Source: Bacteroidota bacterium
GTDB lineage: Bacteria > Bacteroidota > Bacteroidia > AKYH767-A > OLB10
Reading direction: 5' to 3'
Assembly: GCA_016713525.1 (NCBI GenBank)
Contig: JADJOZ010000016.1
Coordinates: forward strand, 247,590-311,589
Length of the DNA: 64,000 nucleotides
Shown: positions 45,604 to 55,301 of the stretch, piece by piece
Position numbering within the stretch: position 1 is the stretch's first letter
Layout of the letters: each line of letters starts with the position of its first letter
Made by a program: the position numbers and the translations under genes
The notes under the pieces: generated by a model
What the model saw: only the letters and a program-made list of their open reading frames with translations
Databases searched by the model: none
What the model was told of the DNA's origin: nothing

Positions 45604-46881
45604 ATGAATTTCATTGAGGAACTACGCTGGAAGGGTATGATTCACGATATGATGCCCGGAACTGAGGAACTTCTTTCAAAAGGGATGGTTTCAGGCTATA
45701 TTGGTTTTGATCCTACCGCGGATTCACTGCATATCGGGAATCTGGTGCAAATTATATTATTGATGAATTTCCAGCGTGCAGGCCATAAACCTTTTGCATT
45801 GGTTGGTGGCGCAACCGGAATGGTGGGTGATCCTTCGGGGAAATCGGAAGAGCGAAATCTGCTCGATGAAAAAACCCTGCAACACAACATTGCCTGTGTA
45901 CAAAAGCAACTCGAAAAATTCCTGAACTTTAATTGTGGTGCCAACAGTGCAGAAATGGTAAACAACTATGACTGGTTTAAAGGTATGGGATTTCTGGAGT
46001 TTATCAGAGATACCGGAAAACATATTTCTGTGAATTATATGATGGCAAAAGATTCTGTAAAAAAACGTCTTGAAACCGGATTGTCATTTACCGAATTCAC
46101 TTATCAGCTTGTGCAGGGATATGATTTTTACTGGCTTTATAAAAATAAAGGTTGTCGCTTACAAATGGGCGGTTCAGATCAGTGGGGAAATATTGTAACC
46201 GGCACCGAACTCATTCGCCGTAAAGATGGTGGTGAAGCATTTGCCATGACTTCACCATTAATCACTAAAAGCGACGGAAGTAAATTCGGAAAAACTGAAA
46301 AAGGTAATGTTTGGCTTGATGCTGAAAAAACATCACCATATCAGTTTTACCAGTTTTGGCTGAACAGCAGTGATGAAGATTCAAAAAGATTCATTCGCAT
46401 TTTTACATTCCTTTCAAAAGAAGAAGTAATGGCTCTTGAAGCGGATCATGATTCTGCTCCACAAAACAGGGCACTTCAAAAGAGACTTGCCAAAGAACTT
46501 ACCACAATGGTTCACTCTGAACAGGATTATTTAAATTCAGTTGAAGCAAGTGGAATTTTATTCGGACAAGATACTGCTGACCAATTAAAAAATCTGGAAG
46601 AAAAATTATTACTGGAGATTATGGATGGCGTTCCTCAAATGACCGTTTCTAAAAACGATCTTCAGGCAGGAGTAGGAATTGTAGATTTGCTGGCAGAAAA
46701 AACCAATATCTTTCCATCAAAAGGCGAAGCTAAAAAAATGGTAATGGCGGGTGGTGTCAGTATAAATAAAGTAAAAGTTGCAGATACTAATGTGAGTGTT
46801 ACAACCACTGATCTATTACGTGATAAATATCTGATTTTACAAAAAGGGAAAAAGCAATATTATTTGTTAACGGCAATCTGA
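45604..46881 (+). CDS. tyrS: Tyrosyl-tRNA synthetase
   Basis: A 425-residue class I enzyme with GFDPTADSLHIGNLV (HIGH type), the tyrosine-binding region MVGDPSGKSEERN, GGSDQWGNIVTG, the KMSKS-type KFGKTEKGN, and a C-terminal S4 RNA-binding domain (KGEAKKMVMAGGVSINKVKV). ATG 45604 (MNFIEELRWKGMIHDM) is preferred over the upstream TTG/GTG-type frame start at 45574, because the promoter box covers that region. It converges with the MerR/B12 regulator, whose stop codon begins at the next base. Confidence 0.95.
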   Translation: MNFIEELRWKGMIHDMMPGTEELLSKGMVSGYIGFDPTADSLHIGNLVQIILLMNFQRAGHKPFALVGGATGMVGDPSGKSEERNLLDEKTLQHNIACVQKQLEKFLNFNCGANSAEMVNNYDWFKGMGFLEFIRDTGKHISVNYMMAKDSVKKRLETGLSFTEFTYQLVQGYDFYWLYKNKGCRLQMGGSDQWGNIVTGTELIRRKDGGEAFAMTSPLITKSDGSKFGKTEKGNVWLDAEKTSPYQFYQFWLNSSDEDSKRFIRIFTFLSKEEVMALEADHDSAPQNRALQKRLAKELTTMVHSEQDYLNSVEASGILFGQDTADQLKNLEEKLLLEIMDGVPQMTVSKNDLQAGVGIVDLLAEKTNIFPSKGEAKKMVMAGGVSINKVKVADTNVSVTTTDLLRDKYLILQKGKKQYYLLTAI

Positions 46882-47766
46882 TCAAGCCTCTTCTGCCAGT
46901 GTAGTTAAACCCTCAATTGAATTTAGCACCTTTACGTTAGCCGGAAGTTTCAGTGAAATCTGATTAGCGACCTGCATTCCCGACAACAACATTGTTTGAT
47001 TGGGATAACGTGTGGCGAGACTATTTATCAGATCCTGAATTCCTGATTTAGATGGAATCGATGTAAGTACTGCCATCACATAATTTGCTTTATACTGACT
47101 GATTATAGCATCCAGATCGGTGTAAGGAAGATTTTGACCGAGGTAAATAGTTTGATGTCCCCGCGCACGCAAAACAAAATTTGCAAACAATAAACCAATC
47201 TCATGCATCTCGCCTTCCGGTAAAAAAAGAATAAATTTTTTCGATTCCGGTTTCACGGAATAAACCTGAGCATCGATTGCAACAATAAGTTTTTGCCGGA
47301 TTAAATTCGACATAAAATGTTCGAATGCCGGATTAACCTGTCCCGTTTGCCATAATACTCCAATTCTTTTGAGGAATGGAAAAAAGAGGTGAGTCATGGT
47401 ATACTCCAATCCGAATTTCAACAAATGCGAAGAAAGGATTTTTTCAAATGCTGTTTCATCGAGATTGAACATGGCAGCCAGCATGGTATCCAGTTGAATG
47501 CCTTCATCGGTAACATCTTCACTATAGGTAAGCGCCATGTTTTCCAATTCTGCTTTGGAAAGACTGGTAAGCTGAGAAATTTTGTGTCCTTGTTTGTTAA
47601 GCATGGAAACATTAAGGAGCAACTTCAAATCCTCATCATCATAATAACGGATATTGGTTTCAGTACGCTTTGGATTAGGGATGCCATACCGCTGCTCCCA
47701 GATGCGCAGGGTATGCGATTTAATACCTGTCAGATTTTCAATGTCTTTAATGGAGAAATGATTCAT
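46882..47766 (-). CDS. CarH-like MerR/cobalamin-binding light-responsive regulator
   Basis: A 294-residue protein: N-terminal MerR winged HTH (residues 1-75, FSIKDIENLTGIKSHTLRIW), a four-helix B12-binding region, then the Rossmann B12-binding domain. Two signatures of AdoCbl photoreceptors of the CarH/LitR type are present: W-x9-E-H (Trp139, Glu149-His150) and E-x-H-x-x-G (Glu186-Met-His188-Glu-Ile-Gly191), where the His would be the lower cobalt ligand. In CarH, darkness with adenosylcobalamin keeps the tetramer on DNA and light releases it. The operator and targets are not shown here, but a photolyase lies 1.8 kb away. Confidence 0.87.
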   Translation of the reverse strand: MNHFSIKDIENLTGIKSHTLRIWEQRYGIPNPKRTETNIRYYDDEDLKLLLNVSMLNKQGHKISQLTSLSKAELENMALTYSEDVTDEGIQLDTMLAAMFNLDETAFEKILSSHLLKFGLEYTMTHLFFPFLKRIGVLWQTGQVNPAFEHFMSNLIRQKLIVAIDAQVYSVKPESKKFILFLPEGEMHEIGLLFANFVLRARGHQTIYLGQNLPYTDLDAIISQYKANYVMAVLTSIPSKSGIQDLINSLATRYPNQTMLLSGMQVANQISLKLPANVKVLNSIEGLTTLAEEA

Positions 47767-47804
47767 AATGACAAAATTCCGGGGAGATTCAAATTTATGA
47801 GACT

Positions 47805-48160
47805 TTAAACACTTGGTGGGCTATAAAGTTTTCGGAGTACCACTTTAATAAATTCTCTTTCCAGAACCAGCTCTGCCAATTTAGGAAATGAACCTGCGGT
47901 AGTGCCCTGATTCATTATAGCTTTCACTCTACTTTCCTCAACATCAATTCGATACAATAGCATCATAAATGTTTTATTCTGTTTTTTGTACAGTAACTCG
48001 AGTCCGGGTGTTACTTGCTGAAGTAGTTCCTGATAAGCGGTTTGGGGATTGCCACTAAAAAGGCAATTTCGATGCCTGCAAGACCAAAATCTTTAATAAC
48101 CTGAGCTGCGGTGTTTCGCACAATTTCCAGATCATGGCGGTATAATTCCGGGGTTATCAT
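47805..48160 (-). CDS. Small conserved-looking protein, one frameshift, short frames
   Basis: I assemble a protein of about 118 residues from ATG 48160. The first half is MITPELYRHDLEIVRNTAAQ, continuing KDFGLAGIEIAF. After the A-run 48057-48061 (T-run on the coding strand) the reading moves to the next frame: SGNPQTAYQELLQQVTPGLE, then LLYKKQNKTFMMLLYRIDVEE, AIMNQGTTAGSFPKLAELVL and EREFIKVVLRKLYSPPSV to TAA 47805. Each half is too short to stand out alone. The composition and codon use resemble the neighbours. I do not recognise the family. Its start is 8 bases after the ferredoxin stop, so they are probably co-transcribed. Confidence 0.62.
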
Positions 48161-48168
48161 ATTACATC

Positions 48169-48489
48169 TCAGTCACTTTCGTTAAAATTAATCACAAGCC
48201 TTTCAACCGGCTTATTATTTATGAGATGATCATTAACGATCTGATCAACATCAGAGATTTCTACCCCTCCATAGAAAACACCGTCAGGATAAACTACCAG
48301 TGCGGGACCATGTTCACAAGCATCAAGGCAACCGGGTTGTTGAGCTCTGATTTTTGTATTCAGACCTAAATCCTTCAATTGTTTTTTGAAGCACTTCACT
48401 AATTCCAGACCATGAGCATTTCCGCACGACTTTCTTTCTCCTGCAGCCCTTTCATTGGTACAAATAAATACATGCTTCTCAAATTTCAT
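48169..48489 (-). CDS. Thioredoxin-like [2Fe-2S] protein
   Basis: A 106-residue protein of the thioredoxin-like ferredoxin type, with Cys10, Cys22, Cys54 and Cys58 (HVFICTNERAAGERKSCG and QPGCLDACEHGPALVVYPDG) as the likely cluster ligands. It is a soluble cytoplasmic electron carrier of the kind associated with cobalamin and metal chemistry in other bacteria. It is followed by the small gene and the CarH-like regulator on the same strand. Confidence 0.9.
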   Translation of the reverse strand: MKFEKHVFICTNERAAGERKSCGNAHGLELVKCFKKQLKDLGLNTKIRAQQPGCLDACEHGPALVVYPDGVFYGGVEISDVDQIVNDHLINNKPVERLVINFNESD

Positions 48490-48658
48490 ACTTCCTGTTT
48501 TGATCTTTCAAAGTTAAGAGAACAACCTCTTTCAAGAGCTAAAATTGCAACAAACCGGAGTAAAGTTTTCAACATTAATCAAATATGATTAGCGACTGAT
48601 TACTTTTACTTTTGCCTCACCAAACAAACTAATAACCCGTCAATTTTGTTAGCTATCT

Positions 48659-49579
48659 GTGATTCCATCTGAAATAAAAACAGTTTTGCTTGCGGGAGGA
48701 AGCGGACTTATCGGTACACGATTGCGGGAACATCTGGAAAGTAAAAATTACAGGGTTATAAATCTCACCCGAAAAGCTGTTGAACCAGGTAAAGGCTATT
48801 TTCATTGGGATCCTGAAAAGAAGGTTATCGACCAGGAGGCTATTAAACAAGCTGATATACTTATAAATCTTGCCGGCACATCGATAGCAGACATCCGATG
48901 GACTGCACGCCAGAAAAGAAAAATAATTAACAGCAGAATTTTTGCCACTGACTTGCTTACTCAAACCCTGCTTACCACTCCCAATAAAATCACTGCAGTT
49001 ATCAATGCCTCTGCAACCGGAATTTATGGTCACACCGACAACCGAATTATTCGGGAAGAGAGTTTTCTTGCTACTGATTTCCTGGGATTAACTTGTAAGC
49101 GATGGGAAGATGCTGCTGCAAATTTTAAAAAATCAGGCAAGCGGTTGGTGATCTTCAGGAGTGGCCTGGTGCTATCTGAAGATGGCGGTTTTCTGAAACC
49201 ATTGTTAAAAGCCTTAAGTTTTGGAATTGCTCCGGTGTTCGGCAGTGGTGAGCAATATCAGAGCTGGATTCACATTGATGATTTGTGTAAAATGATCAAC
49301 AAAGCAATTATCAATGAAAAAATTGAAGGAGTATACAATGCAGTTGGACCGTGTCCTTTATCAAATTATAATTTCATGAAGCTTCTCACTCAATTGAAAG
49401 AAGGGAATCAATTGATTATTAAAATCCCTGCTTTTATTATGAAGCTTATAATGGGTGAGATGTCGGCACTTGTACTGGAAGGAACCAGGGCATCATCCAA
49501 AAAAATTGAAGAAACAGAATTTACTTTTACTTATCCGCAGGCAAGTTATGCATTGCGGAATATACTGCATAAACATTGA
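48659..49579 (+). CDS. TIGR01777-family SDR (YfcH-like)
   Basis: A 306-residue extended SDR starting at GTG 48659 (no ATG is near). GGSGLIGTRLREHLES is the Rossmann motif, DILINLAGTSIADIRW and NASATGIYG are conserved, and VYNAVGPCPLSNYNF and the C-terminal helix match the YfcH/TIGR01777 group, whose substrate is unknown. A -7-like TACTTTTG (48607-48614) precedes it. The 3' end overlaps the photolyase, and pairing of this family with a photolyase is, from memory, recurrent in Bacteroidota. Confidence 0.85.
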   Translation: MIPSEIKTVLLAGGSGLIGTRLREHLESKNYRVINLTRKAVEPGKGYFHWDPEKKVIDQEAIKQADILINLAGTSIADIRWTARQKRKIINSRIFATDLLTQTLLTTPNKITAVINASATGIYGHTDNRIIREESFLATDFLGLTCKRWEDAAANFKKSGKRLVIFRSGLVLSEDGGFLKPLLKALSFGIAPVFGSGEQYQSWIHIDDLCKMINKAIINEKIEGVYNAVGPCPLSNYNFMKLLTQLKEGNQLIIKIPAFIMKLIMGEMSALVLEGTRASSKKIEETEFTFTYPQASYALRNILHKH

Positions 49580-50894
49580 AAAAAGAATCATTTACTGGTT
49601 TCGTCGCGATTTACGATTGCACGATAATTCCGGTTTGTATCATGCTTTGAAAACCGTAGTTCCAGTGCAATACATATTTATATTCGACAAAAATATACTT
49701 AATAAACTTGATAATAAACAGGATGCCCGTGTAACGTTTATTCACCGGCAAATTGAACAATTACACCAGCAACTGCATGCCCTGGGATCGGGGTTAATCA
49801 CCTTTTATGCAACTCCGGAACAAGCATTTAAAGAGATGATTAAATCCGGTGATGTGAAGGCTGTTTATGCCAATCACGACTATGAACCATATGCAATAAA
49901 ACGCGATATGGAGATTGGTTTATTGTTACAAAACAACGACGTTGGTTTTCACACATTCAAAGATCAGGTGATATTTGAAAAAGATGAAATTGTAAAAGAT
50001 GATGGAAAGCCATACACCGTTTTCACTCCGTACAAAAACAAATGGCTTAAAACGCGAAAGGAATTTCATGTTAAAAGTTATCCAACTGAAAAATATCACG
50101 CACATTTCATAAAGACTAAAAACAAACCGCTCCATACATTGAAGGAGATTGGATTTAAACCTGCTTCTATATCTTTTCCGGAATCGAATACAGGAAAGAA
50201 TCTGTTAATAAATTATGGCAAGACCCGGGATATTCCGTCATTGCCCGGCACCAGCCGCCTGAGTATACATTTCCGGTTTGGCACTATTAGTATCCGCAAA
50301 GCCGCATCCGTTGCCATTGCTACCGGCAGCGATGTATGGTTAAATGAATTGATATGGCGCGATTTTTATCAGATGATATTATGGCATTTCCCGCATGTTG
50401 CGGAAAGGGCTTTCAAACCTGCTTATAATCATATTCCGTGGCGGAATAATGAAAAAGAATTTCAGGCCTGGTGTGAGGGACAAACAGGGTATCCCATAGT
50501 TGATGCGGGCATGAGGGAACTGAATGCAACCGGCTTTATGCATAACAGAGTACGAATGATCACCGCAAGTTTTTTGGTGAAACATTTACTCATCGACTGG
50601 AAATGGGGTGAAGCTTATTTTGCAGCAAAGCTACTCGACTTCGACCTGTCTGCAAATAATGGTGGCTGGCAATGGGCTGCAAGCAGTGGCTGTGATGCTG
50701 CACCGTACTTCCGTATTTTTAATCCGTCAGAACAGACTAAAAAGTTTGATCCGCAATTTAAATATATCCGGAAATGGGTTCCCGAATTTGAACAACTAAC
50801 GTACCCTTCTCCAATCGTGGATCACAAATTTGCCCGCGAACGTTGTCTGGCCACTTATAAAAAAGCACTTGGAAATACTGCTGATGCAGGATGA
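49548..50894 (+). CDS. phrB: Deoxyribodipyrimidine photolyase (class I CPD type)
   Basis: A 448-codon photolyase/cryptochrome. N-terminal antenna domain IIYWFRRDLRLHDN with VQYIFIFDKNIL, then the FAD-binding domain GTSRLSIHFRFGTISIR, WLNELIWRDFYQM, MRELNATGFMHNRVRMITASF and WAASSGCDAAPYFRIFNP, all diagnostic. It repairs cyclobutane pyrimidine dimers using blue light. The ATG at 49548 overlaps the SDR by 32 bases and gives MHCGIYCINIEKRIIYW. The natural start may instead lie near 49575, with the frame joined by one missing A in the A-run (TTG AAA AAA AGA ATC). It converges with an epimerase gene at its 3' end. Confidence 0.92.
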   Translation: MHCGIYCINIEKRIIYWFRRDLRLHDNSGLYHALKTVVPVQYIFIFDKNILNKLDNKQDARVTFIHRQIEQLHQQLHALGSGLITFYATPEQAFKEMIKSGDVKAVYANHDYEPYAIKRDMEIGLLLQNNDVGFHTFKDQVIFEKDEIVKDDGKPYTVFTPYKNKWLKTRKEFHVKSYPTEKYHAHFIKTKNKPLHTLKEIGFKPASISFPESNTGKNLLINYGKTRDIPSLPGTSRLSIHFRFGTISIRKAASVAIATGSDVWLNELIWRDFYQMILWHFPHVAERAFKPAYNHIPWRNNEKEFQAWCEGQTGYPIVDAGMRELNATGFMHNRVRMITASFLVKHLLIDWKWGEAYFAAKLLDFDLSANNGGWQWAASSGCDAAPYFRIFNPSEQTKKFDPQFKYIRKWVPEFEQLTYPSPIVDHKFARERCLATYKKALGNTADAG

Positions 50895-51836
50895 TTAATT
50901 TTCAATCAGGTGTTTGGAATCAATAAGGTGACGAATTCCATCTTCGAGATTTGTCAATGGCCTGTTGAGCAATTTTTTCATTTTGCTGATATCCGGACAA
51001 CGACGTGTCATATCACCTTCTTTCAAAGCAGGTACATGTACGATTTTAGAACTGGAGTTCGTTACTTCAATTACTTTCGCTGCTAAATCGAGGATAGTAA
51101 TTTCATCATCTGTACCAATATTCACCACGTCATTAATCATTTGGCTGTTATAAAAAGCACTCAGACAAGCATCCACATTATCTTCAATATAGCAGAATGT
51201 TCTGGTTTGTGAGCCATCACCGTAAATGGTTATGTCTTTATTATGCAAAGCAGCATACAAGAACTTCGACATAACGAAATCCTTACTTTGTTTCGGACCG
51301 TAGGTATTGAAGAATCTGAAAATAGTGAAATCTAAATCAAACTCCTGTTTATAAGCTCTGAGATATGCCTCACCAATATTCTTTACGATTGCGTATGGCA
51401 AACGTGAATTAAGTGGTGTGGTGTGTTCATTTTGAGGAAACTCAACCGGCTCACCATAAACTTCTGAAGATGAAGAAAAATATATTCTTTTCACTCCGGT
51501 ATTTTTAGAAAGGTTCAACACGTTTTTTATTCCGGTAATATCGTTCAAAACCATAACCGGATAAGTCAAGGTGCGCTTCACTCCTACCAGTGCGGCAAAG
51601 TGAAATACAAAATCGAATCGGTAGGAATTAAAAATGCTGGAGATATCCCGAAAATCGTTGACATCAGCTTTTATAAACTTAATATTTCCAAAATTAGATT
51701 TTGGGATTTTAGACAAGGCTCCTGTATGAAGGTTATCGACAATTACTACAAAGTTATCGGGGTTTTGCGCCAGTTTGGCAGCAATTCCGCTTCCTATAAA
51801 GCCGGCTCCACCAGTTACTAAAATTCTGATTTTCAT
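50895..51836 (-). CDS. NAD-dependent nucleotide-sugar epimerase/dehydratase
   Basis: A 313-residue extended SDR. GGAGFIGSGIAAKL (NAD binding), FVFHFAALVGVKR, the Y-x3-K motif in LPYAIVKNIGEAYLRAYK, and FRFFNTYGPKQSKDFV are typical of UDP-glucose 4-epimerase/dTDP-glucose dehydratase relatives acting on nucleotide sugars. Its start is 4 bases from the rfbA stop, in the same direction, so the two likely supply an activated sugar for surface polysaccharide. It converges with the photolyase. Confidence 0.9.
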   Translation of the reverse strand: MKIRILVTGGAGFIGSGIAAKLAQNPDNFVVIVDNLHTGALSKIPKSNFGNIKFIKADVNDFRDISSIFNSYRFDFVFHFAALVGVKRTLTYPVMVLNDITGIKNVLNLSKNTGVKRIYFSSSSEVYGEPVEFPQNEHTTPLNSRLPYAIVKNIGEAYLRAYKQEFDLDFTIFRFFNTYGPKQSKDFVMSKFLYAALHNKDITIYGDGSQTRTFCYIEDNVDACLSAFYNSQMINDVVNIGTDDEITILDLAAKVIEVTNSSSKIVHVPALKEGDMTRRCPDISKMKKLLNRPLTNLEDGIRHLIDSKHLIEN

Positions 51837-51840
51837 ACTT

Positions 51841-52701
51841 TCAATCTTGTAAGTTTAACAAATATTCACCGTAACCACTTTTACGCAGGGGTTCTGCAAG
51901 TTTAATCAATTTTTCGCGGTTGATAAAGCCTTTTCTGTAAGCTATCTCTTCAATACACCCAATTTTCAGTCCCTGACGCTCTTCAATAACCTGCACAAAC
52001 TGAGAAGCTTGCAGCAGCGAATTAAAAGTGCCTGTATCGAGCCAGGCGGTACCACGATTCATGATACTTACATGCAGCTTGCCATTCTTAAGATACTCCT
52101 TATTTACATCGGTGATTTCATATTCACCACGGGCACTTGGTTTCAGATTACGTGCAATTTCTACTACGGAATTATCATAGAAATATAATCCGGGAACGGC
52201 ATAATTTGATTTAGGTTTGACGGGCTTTTCCTCAATAGAAATTGCCTTGCCTTGAGCATTAAATTCAACCACCCCATATCTTTCCGGATCGGAAACGTGG
52301 TATGCATATACGATACCACCATCAGGATCATTGTTTTTTTCTAGAAGTTCAGCCAGTCCGCTTCCATAGAAAATGTTATCTCCTAAAATCAAAGCCACCT
52401 TTTCGTTACCGATAAAAGGAGCACCAATTACGAATGCCTGAGCGAGACCATTGGGAACCTCCTGAACTGCATAACTAAATTCACATCCCAGTTGCTTTCC
52501 ATCACCTAACAGTTGACGAAAATGAGGCAGATCATGCGGCGTGCTTATAATCAAAATCTCTCTGATTCCTGATTGCATCAATACCGACAACGGATAGTAA
52601 ATCATGGGCTTATCATAAACCGGCATCAACTGCTTGCTCATTGCAAGTGTGAGCGGATGTAAACGTGTTCCGGAGCCCCCGGCAAGAATAATTCCTTTCA
52701 T
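51841..52701 (-). CDS. rfbA: Glucose-1-phosphate thymidylyltransferase
   Basis: A 286-residue RmlA-type nucleotidyltransferase: MKGIILAGGSGTRLHPLT (G-G-x-G-T-R-L signature) with MSKQLMPVYDKPMIYYPLS, GDNIFYGSGLAELL, and WLDTGTFNSLLQASQFVQVIEERQG. It makes dTDP-glucose from dTTP and glucose-1-phosphate, the first step of dTDP-rhamnose and related sugars. ATG 52701 is the start; the preceding in-frame TTG is unlikely. It is upstream of the epimerase. No rfbB/C/D is in the window. Confidence 0.95.
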   Translation of the reverse strand: MKGIILAGGSGTRLHPLTLAMSKQLMPVYDKPMIYYPLSVLMQSGIREILIISTPHDLPHFRQLLGDGKQLGCEFSYAVQEVPNGLAQAFVIGAPFIGNEKVALILGDNIFYGSGLAELLEKNNDPDGGIVYAYHVSDPERYGVVEFNAQGKAISIEEKPVKPKSNYAVPGLYFYDNSVVEIARNLKPSARGEYEITDVNKEYLKNGKLHVSIMNRGTAWLDTGTFNSLLQASQFVQVIEERQGLKIGCIEEIAYRKGFINREKLIKLAEPLRKSGYGEYLLNLQD

Positions 52702-52726
52702 CAAAACAATTTTATAACGAAACTAT

Positions 52727-55149
52727 CTAATCTTTAAATTTTTCCTTTTCAGGATCTGACTCTTCTATTTTTTTGATTTCGAGATCACCAAGTTCAATGT
52801 CTTCATCCTCATCGAATACCTGAATCAACGGTTCTTCCAGGAATGCTTTGGTAGTAATTCTTCGCTCCAGCGAGATGAGAAATGCAGGCAGCAAAATAAG
52901 ATTGGAAGCCATTGCAACAAGCAACGTAATGGAAAGTAAAATTCCCAGTGAAGCTGTGCCGCCAAAACTGGAAGCCGAGAATATAAAGAATCCGAAAAAG
53001 AGAATGATAGCAGTGTAAACCATACTCACTCCAGTCTCGCGAATTGTAAGTGATACCGCTTTTGAAATGCTCATCGGATTAAGCCGAAGTTCATGCCGGT
53101 ATTTGGTCAGGAAATAAATGGTTCCATCGGATGAAATTCCAAAGGCAATACTAAAAATGAGAATAGTTGAAGGTTTCAGCGGAATCTGGAAATAGCCCAT
53201 GATTCCCGCTGTGATAAGCAACGGAATTAAACTTGGCAAAATGGAAACTGTGATCATGCGGAACGACATGAATAAAGCAAACATGATGAGTGAAATCAAT
53301 ATGATGGCCAGGATGATGCTTTCCAAAAGATTCTTAAAGAGATAATCGTTACCACGAAGGAAAATTAAACTGTTTCCGGTAACGGCAACACTATAATCGG
53401 CAGGTTCAAAAATGGAATCAATACGAGGTCTTAATTCTTCAACAAGCTGCTTCATACGAATCGATCCCACATCCGCCATTTGAACACTTACACGTGTCGT
53501 TTGTCGGGTACTGTCGAGGAATGAACGGAACATTCCTGATTTATCTTTGGCATCACCCTTCATGTAGGATGCCATTTCGGCAAGATCTAATGTTCCTGGC
53601 AAAATATAGTACTTCGGATCACCACCACGGAATGATTGGTACGAAAATTTGATTCCGTCGACAGTTGCTAATGGTTTCGAAAACTCCGGATATTTAACAA
53701 GCATTTTCTCAAGCCTGTTGATTTTTTGCAAGGTGACCGGATCGAGTGCTTTCCCGGGTTGTTTTGTATCGATCATAATTTCAAAAGGCAAAACTCCTTT
53801 GAAATTCTTTTCAAAAAAACGCATGTCTTTATACACCGGATCATTCTTGGGCAGATCATCAACAACATAACCTACTGTACTGATTTTACCAATTCCATAA
53901 ATTGCAATAAGTGATATAATCCCTACCACAACAAATATTTTCCTGTAATGAGCATGTACCAGGTGATCGATGAAATCGAGAATCTTGTTCAACCTGGGAG
54001 CATTTAAATGTTTGGTGTGCTTCACTTCAGGTGCAGGCAGAAAACTAAAAACAATAGGGACCAGTACCAATGAAATCAGATATGTTGCCATAACATTAAT
54101 AGCAGCTACCAAACCAAATTCCATTAAAATTTTGGAGTTGGTGAAATAGAAAACACCGAAGCCGATGGCAGTGGTAAGATTCGCAAGAAAAGTTGTTAAG
54201 CCTATCCGTTGAATCATTCTGGAAAGGGCTTTTATTTTATTTCCATGCAATCCATATTCGGTATGATATTTATTCAACAACAGAATACTGTTCGGAATAC
54301 CGATTACAATAATCAATGGCGGAATCAATCCTGTTAAGATGGTGATTTTATAGCCAAACAAGGCAATGGTCCCAACACTCCATACCACACCTACCAACAC
54401 CACTATTACTGAAAACATTACTACTTTAAATGATCGGAAAATATGAGCAGAATGAGACTGCAAACAATTATTGCCAGAACTAAAAACAGTTGCAACTCCT
54501 TTGCCACCTTTCCTGTGATGGCAGTTCTTATGAAAGGCATTCCGGAAATATGTACTTCGAGATTATTATCGACACCAAAAGTTTTTGCTTTCTCATGAAT
54601 GGAGGCAACAATATCGAGGCGGCTCTTAGTATTTAATTTCTTCTTATCAAAAGTAATTGCCATCAGCGTTGAACTCTTGTCTTCACTCACAATAAGTCCA
54701 TTATAAAATGGCAATGCATCAATGGTGAGTTTAATACTATCGAGATCTTCCTGACTTTTTACTTTTCCGGAAATAATTGGACGAACATCAAACTTCTTTT
54801 CCGTTTCATTATTTTGAATAGTATAAATTCCGGCAACAGAAACAACTGCTTCAATTCCATCAATGGCTTTTATTTCCTGTCCTAACTGATACCAGTCGTT
54901 GAATTTTTTAAGCTGGTAAAAATTACTGTCTTTAACACCAAGCACGATTACACTACCATCCTCACCAAAAGTTGCCTTGAACTTTTCATATTCCTGAGCA
55001 AATGGATCGTTTGCAGGTAATACCCTTGCAAAATCATACGACAATTCAATGCGGGTTGCCAGAAATCCAAAAATCAGCGTTAATACGGCAATGACTGCCA
55101 AAAGCATTCTCCTGTTCCGTAAAATAAAAATGGAAATAAGTTGAAACAT
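52727..55149 (-). CDS. MMPL/RND superfamily exporter, one frameshift
   Basis: Restored length is 807 residues. Two copies of the RND half-structure are visible. The N-terminal helix (LLAVIAVLTLIFGFLATRI) is followed by a periplasmic domain beginning ELSYDFARVLPANDPFAQEY, then five helices with GIPNSILLLNKYHTEYG and the second half ending in GTIYFLTKYRHEL and ILFFGFFIFSASSFGG. The protein belongs to the MMPL/hydrophobe-amphiphile RND group that exports lipids or hydrophobic molecules. The break is in the A-run 54438-54441 (T-run on the coding strand); one more T gives LILLIFFRSFKVVMF. The C-terminal tail is acidic and charged. Substrate unknown. Confidence 0.88.
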
Positions 55150-55301
55150 AAGCCTTTATTGAGCGGGTAAAGTTACCAAAAAATACGACTTCCGATCCCA
55201 CATATTAATACATTGATTACCAGAGACAAAATGGCAATTTTCAAAGAACCTTCAGGATTCCGGGAAAGAGTGTGATCATAACACTAAATTTGTTGCCCGG
55301 C

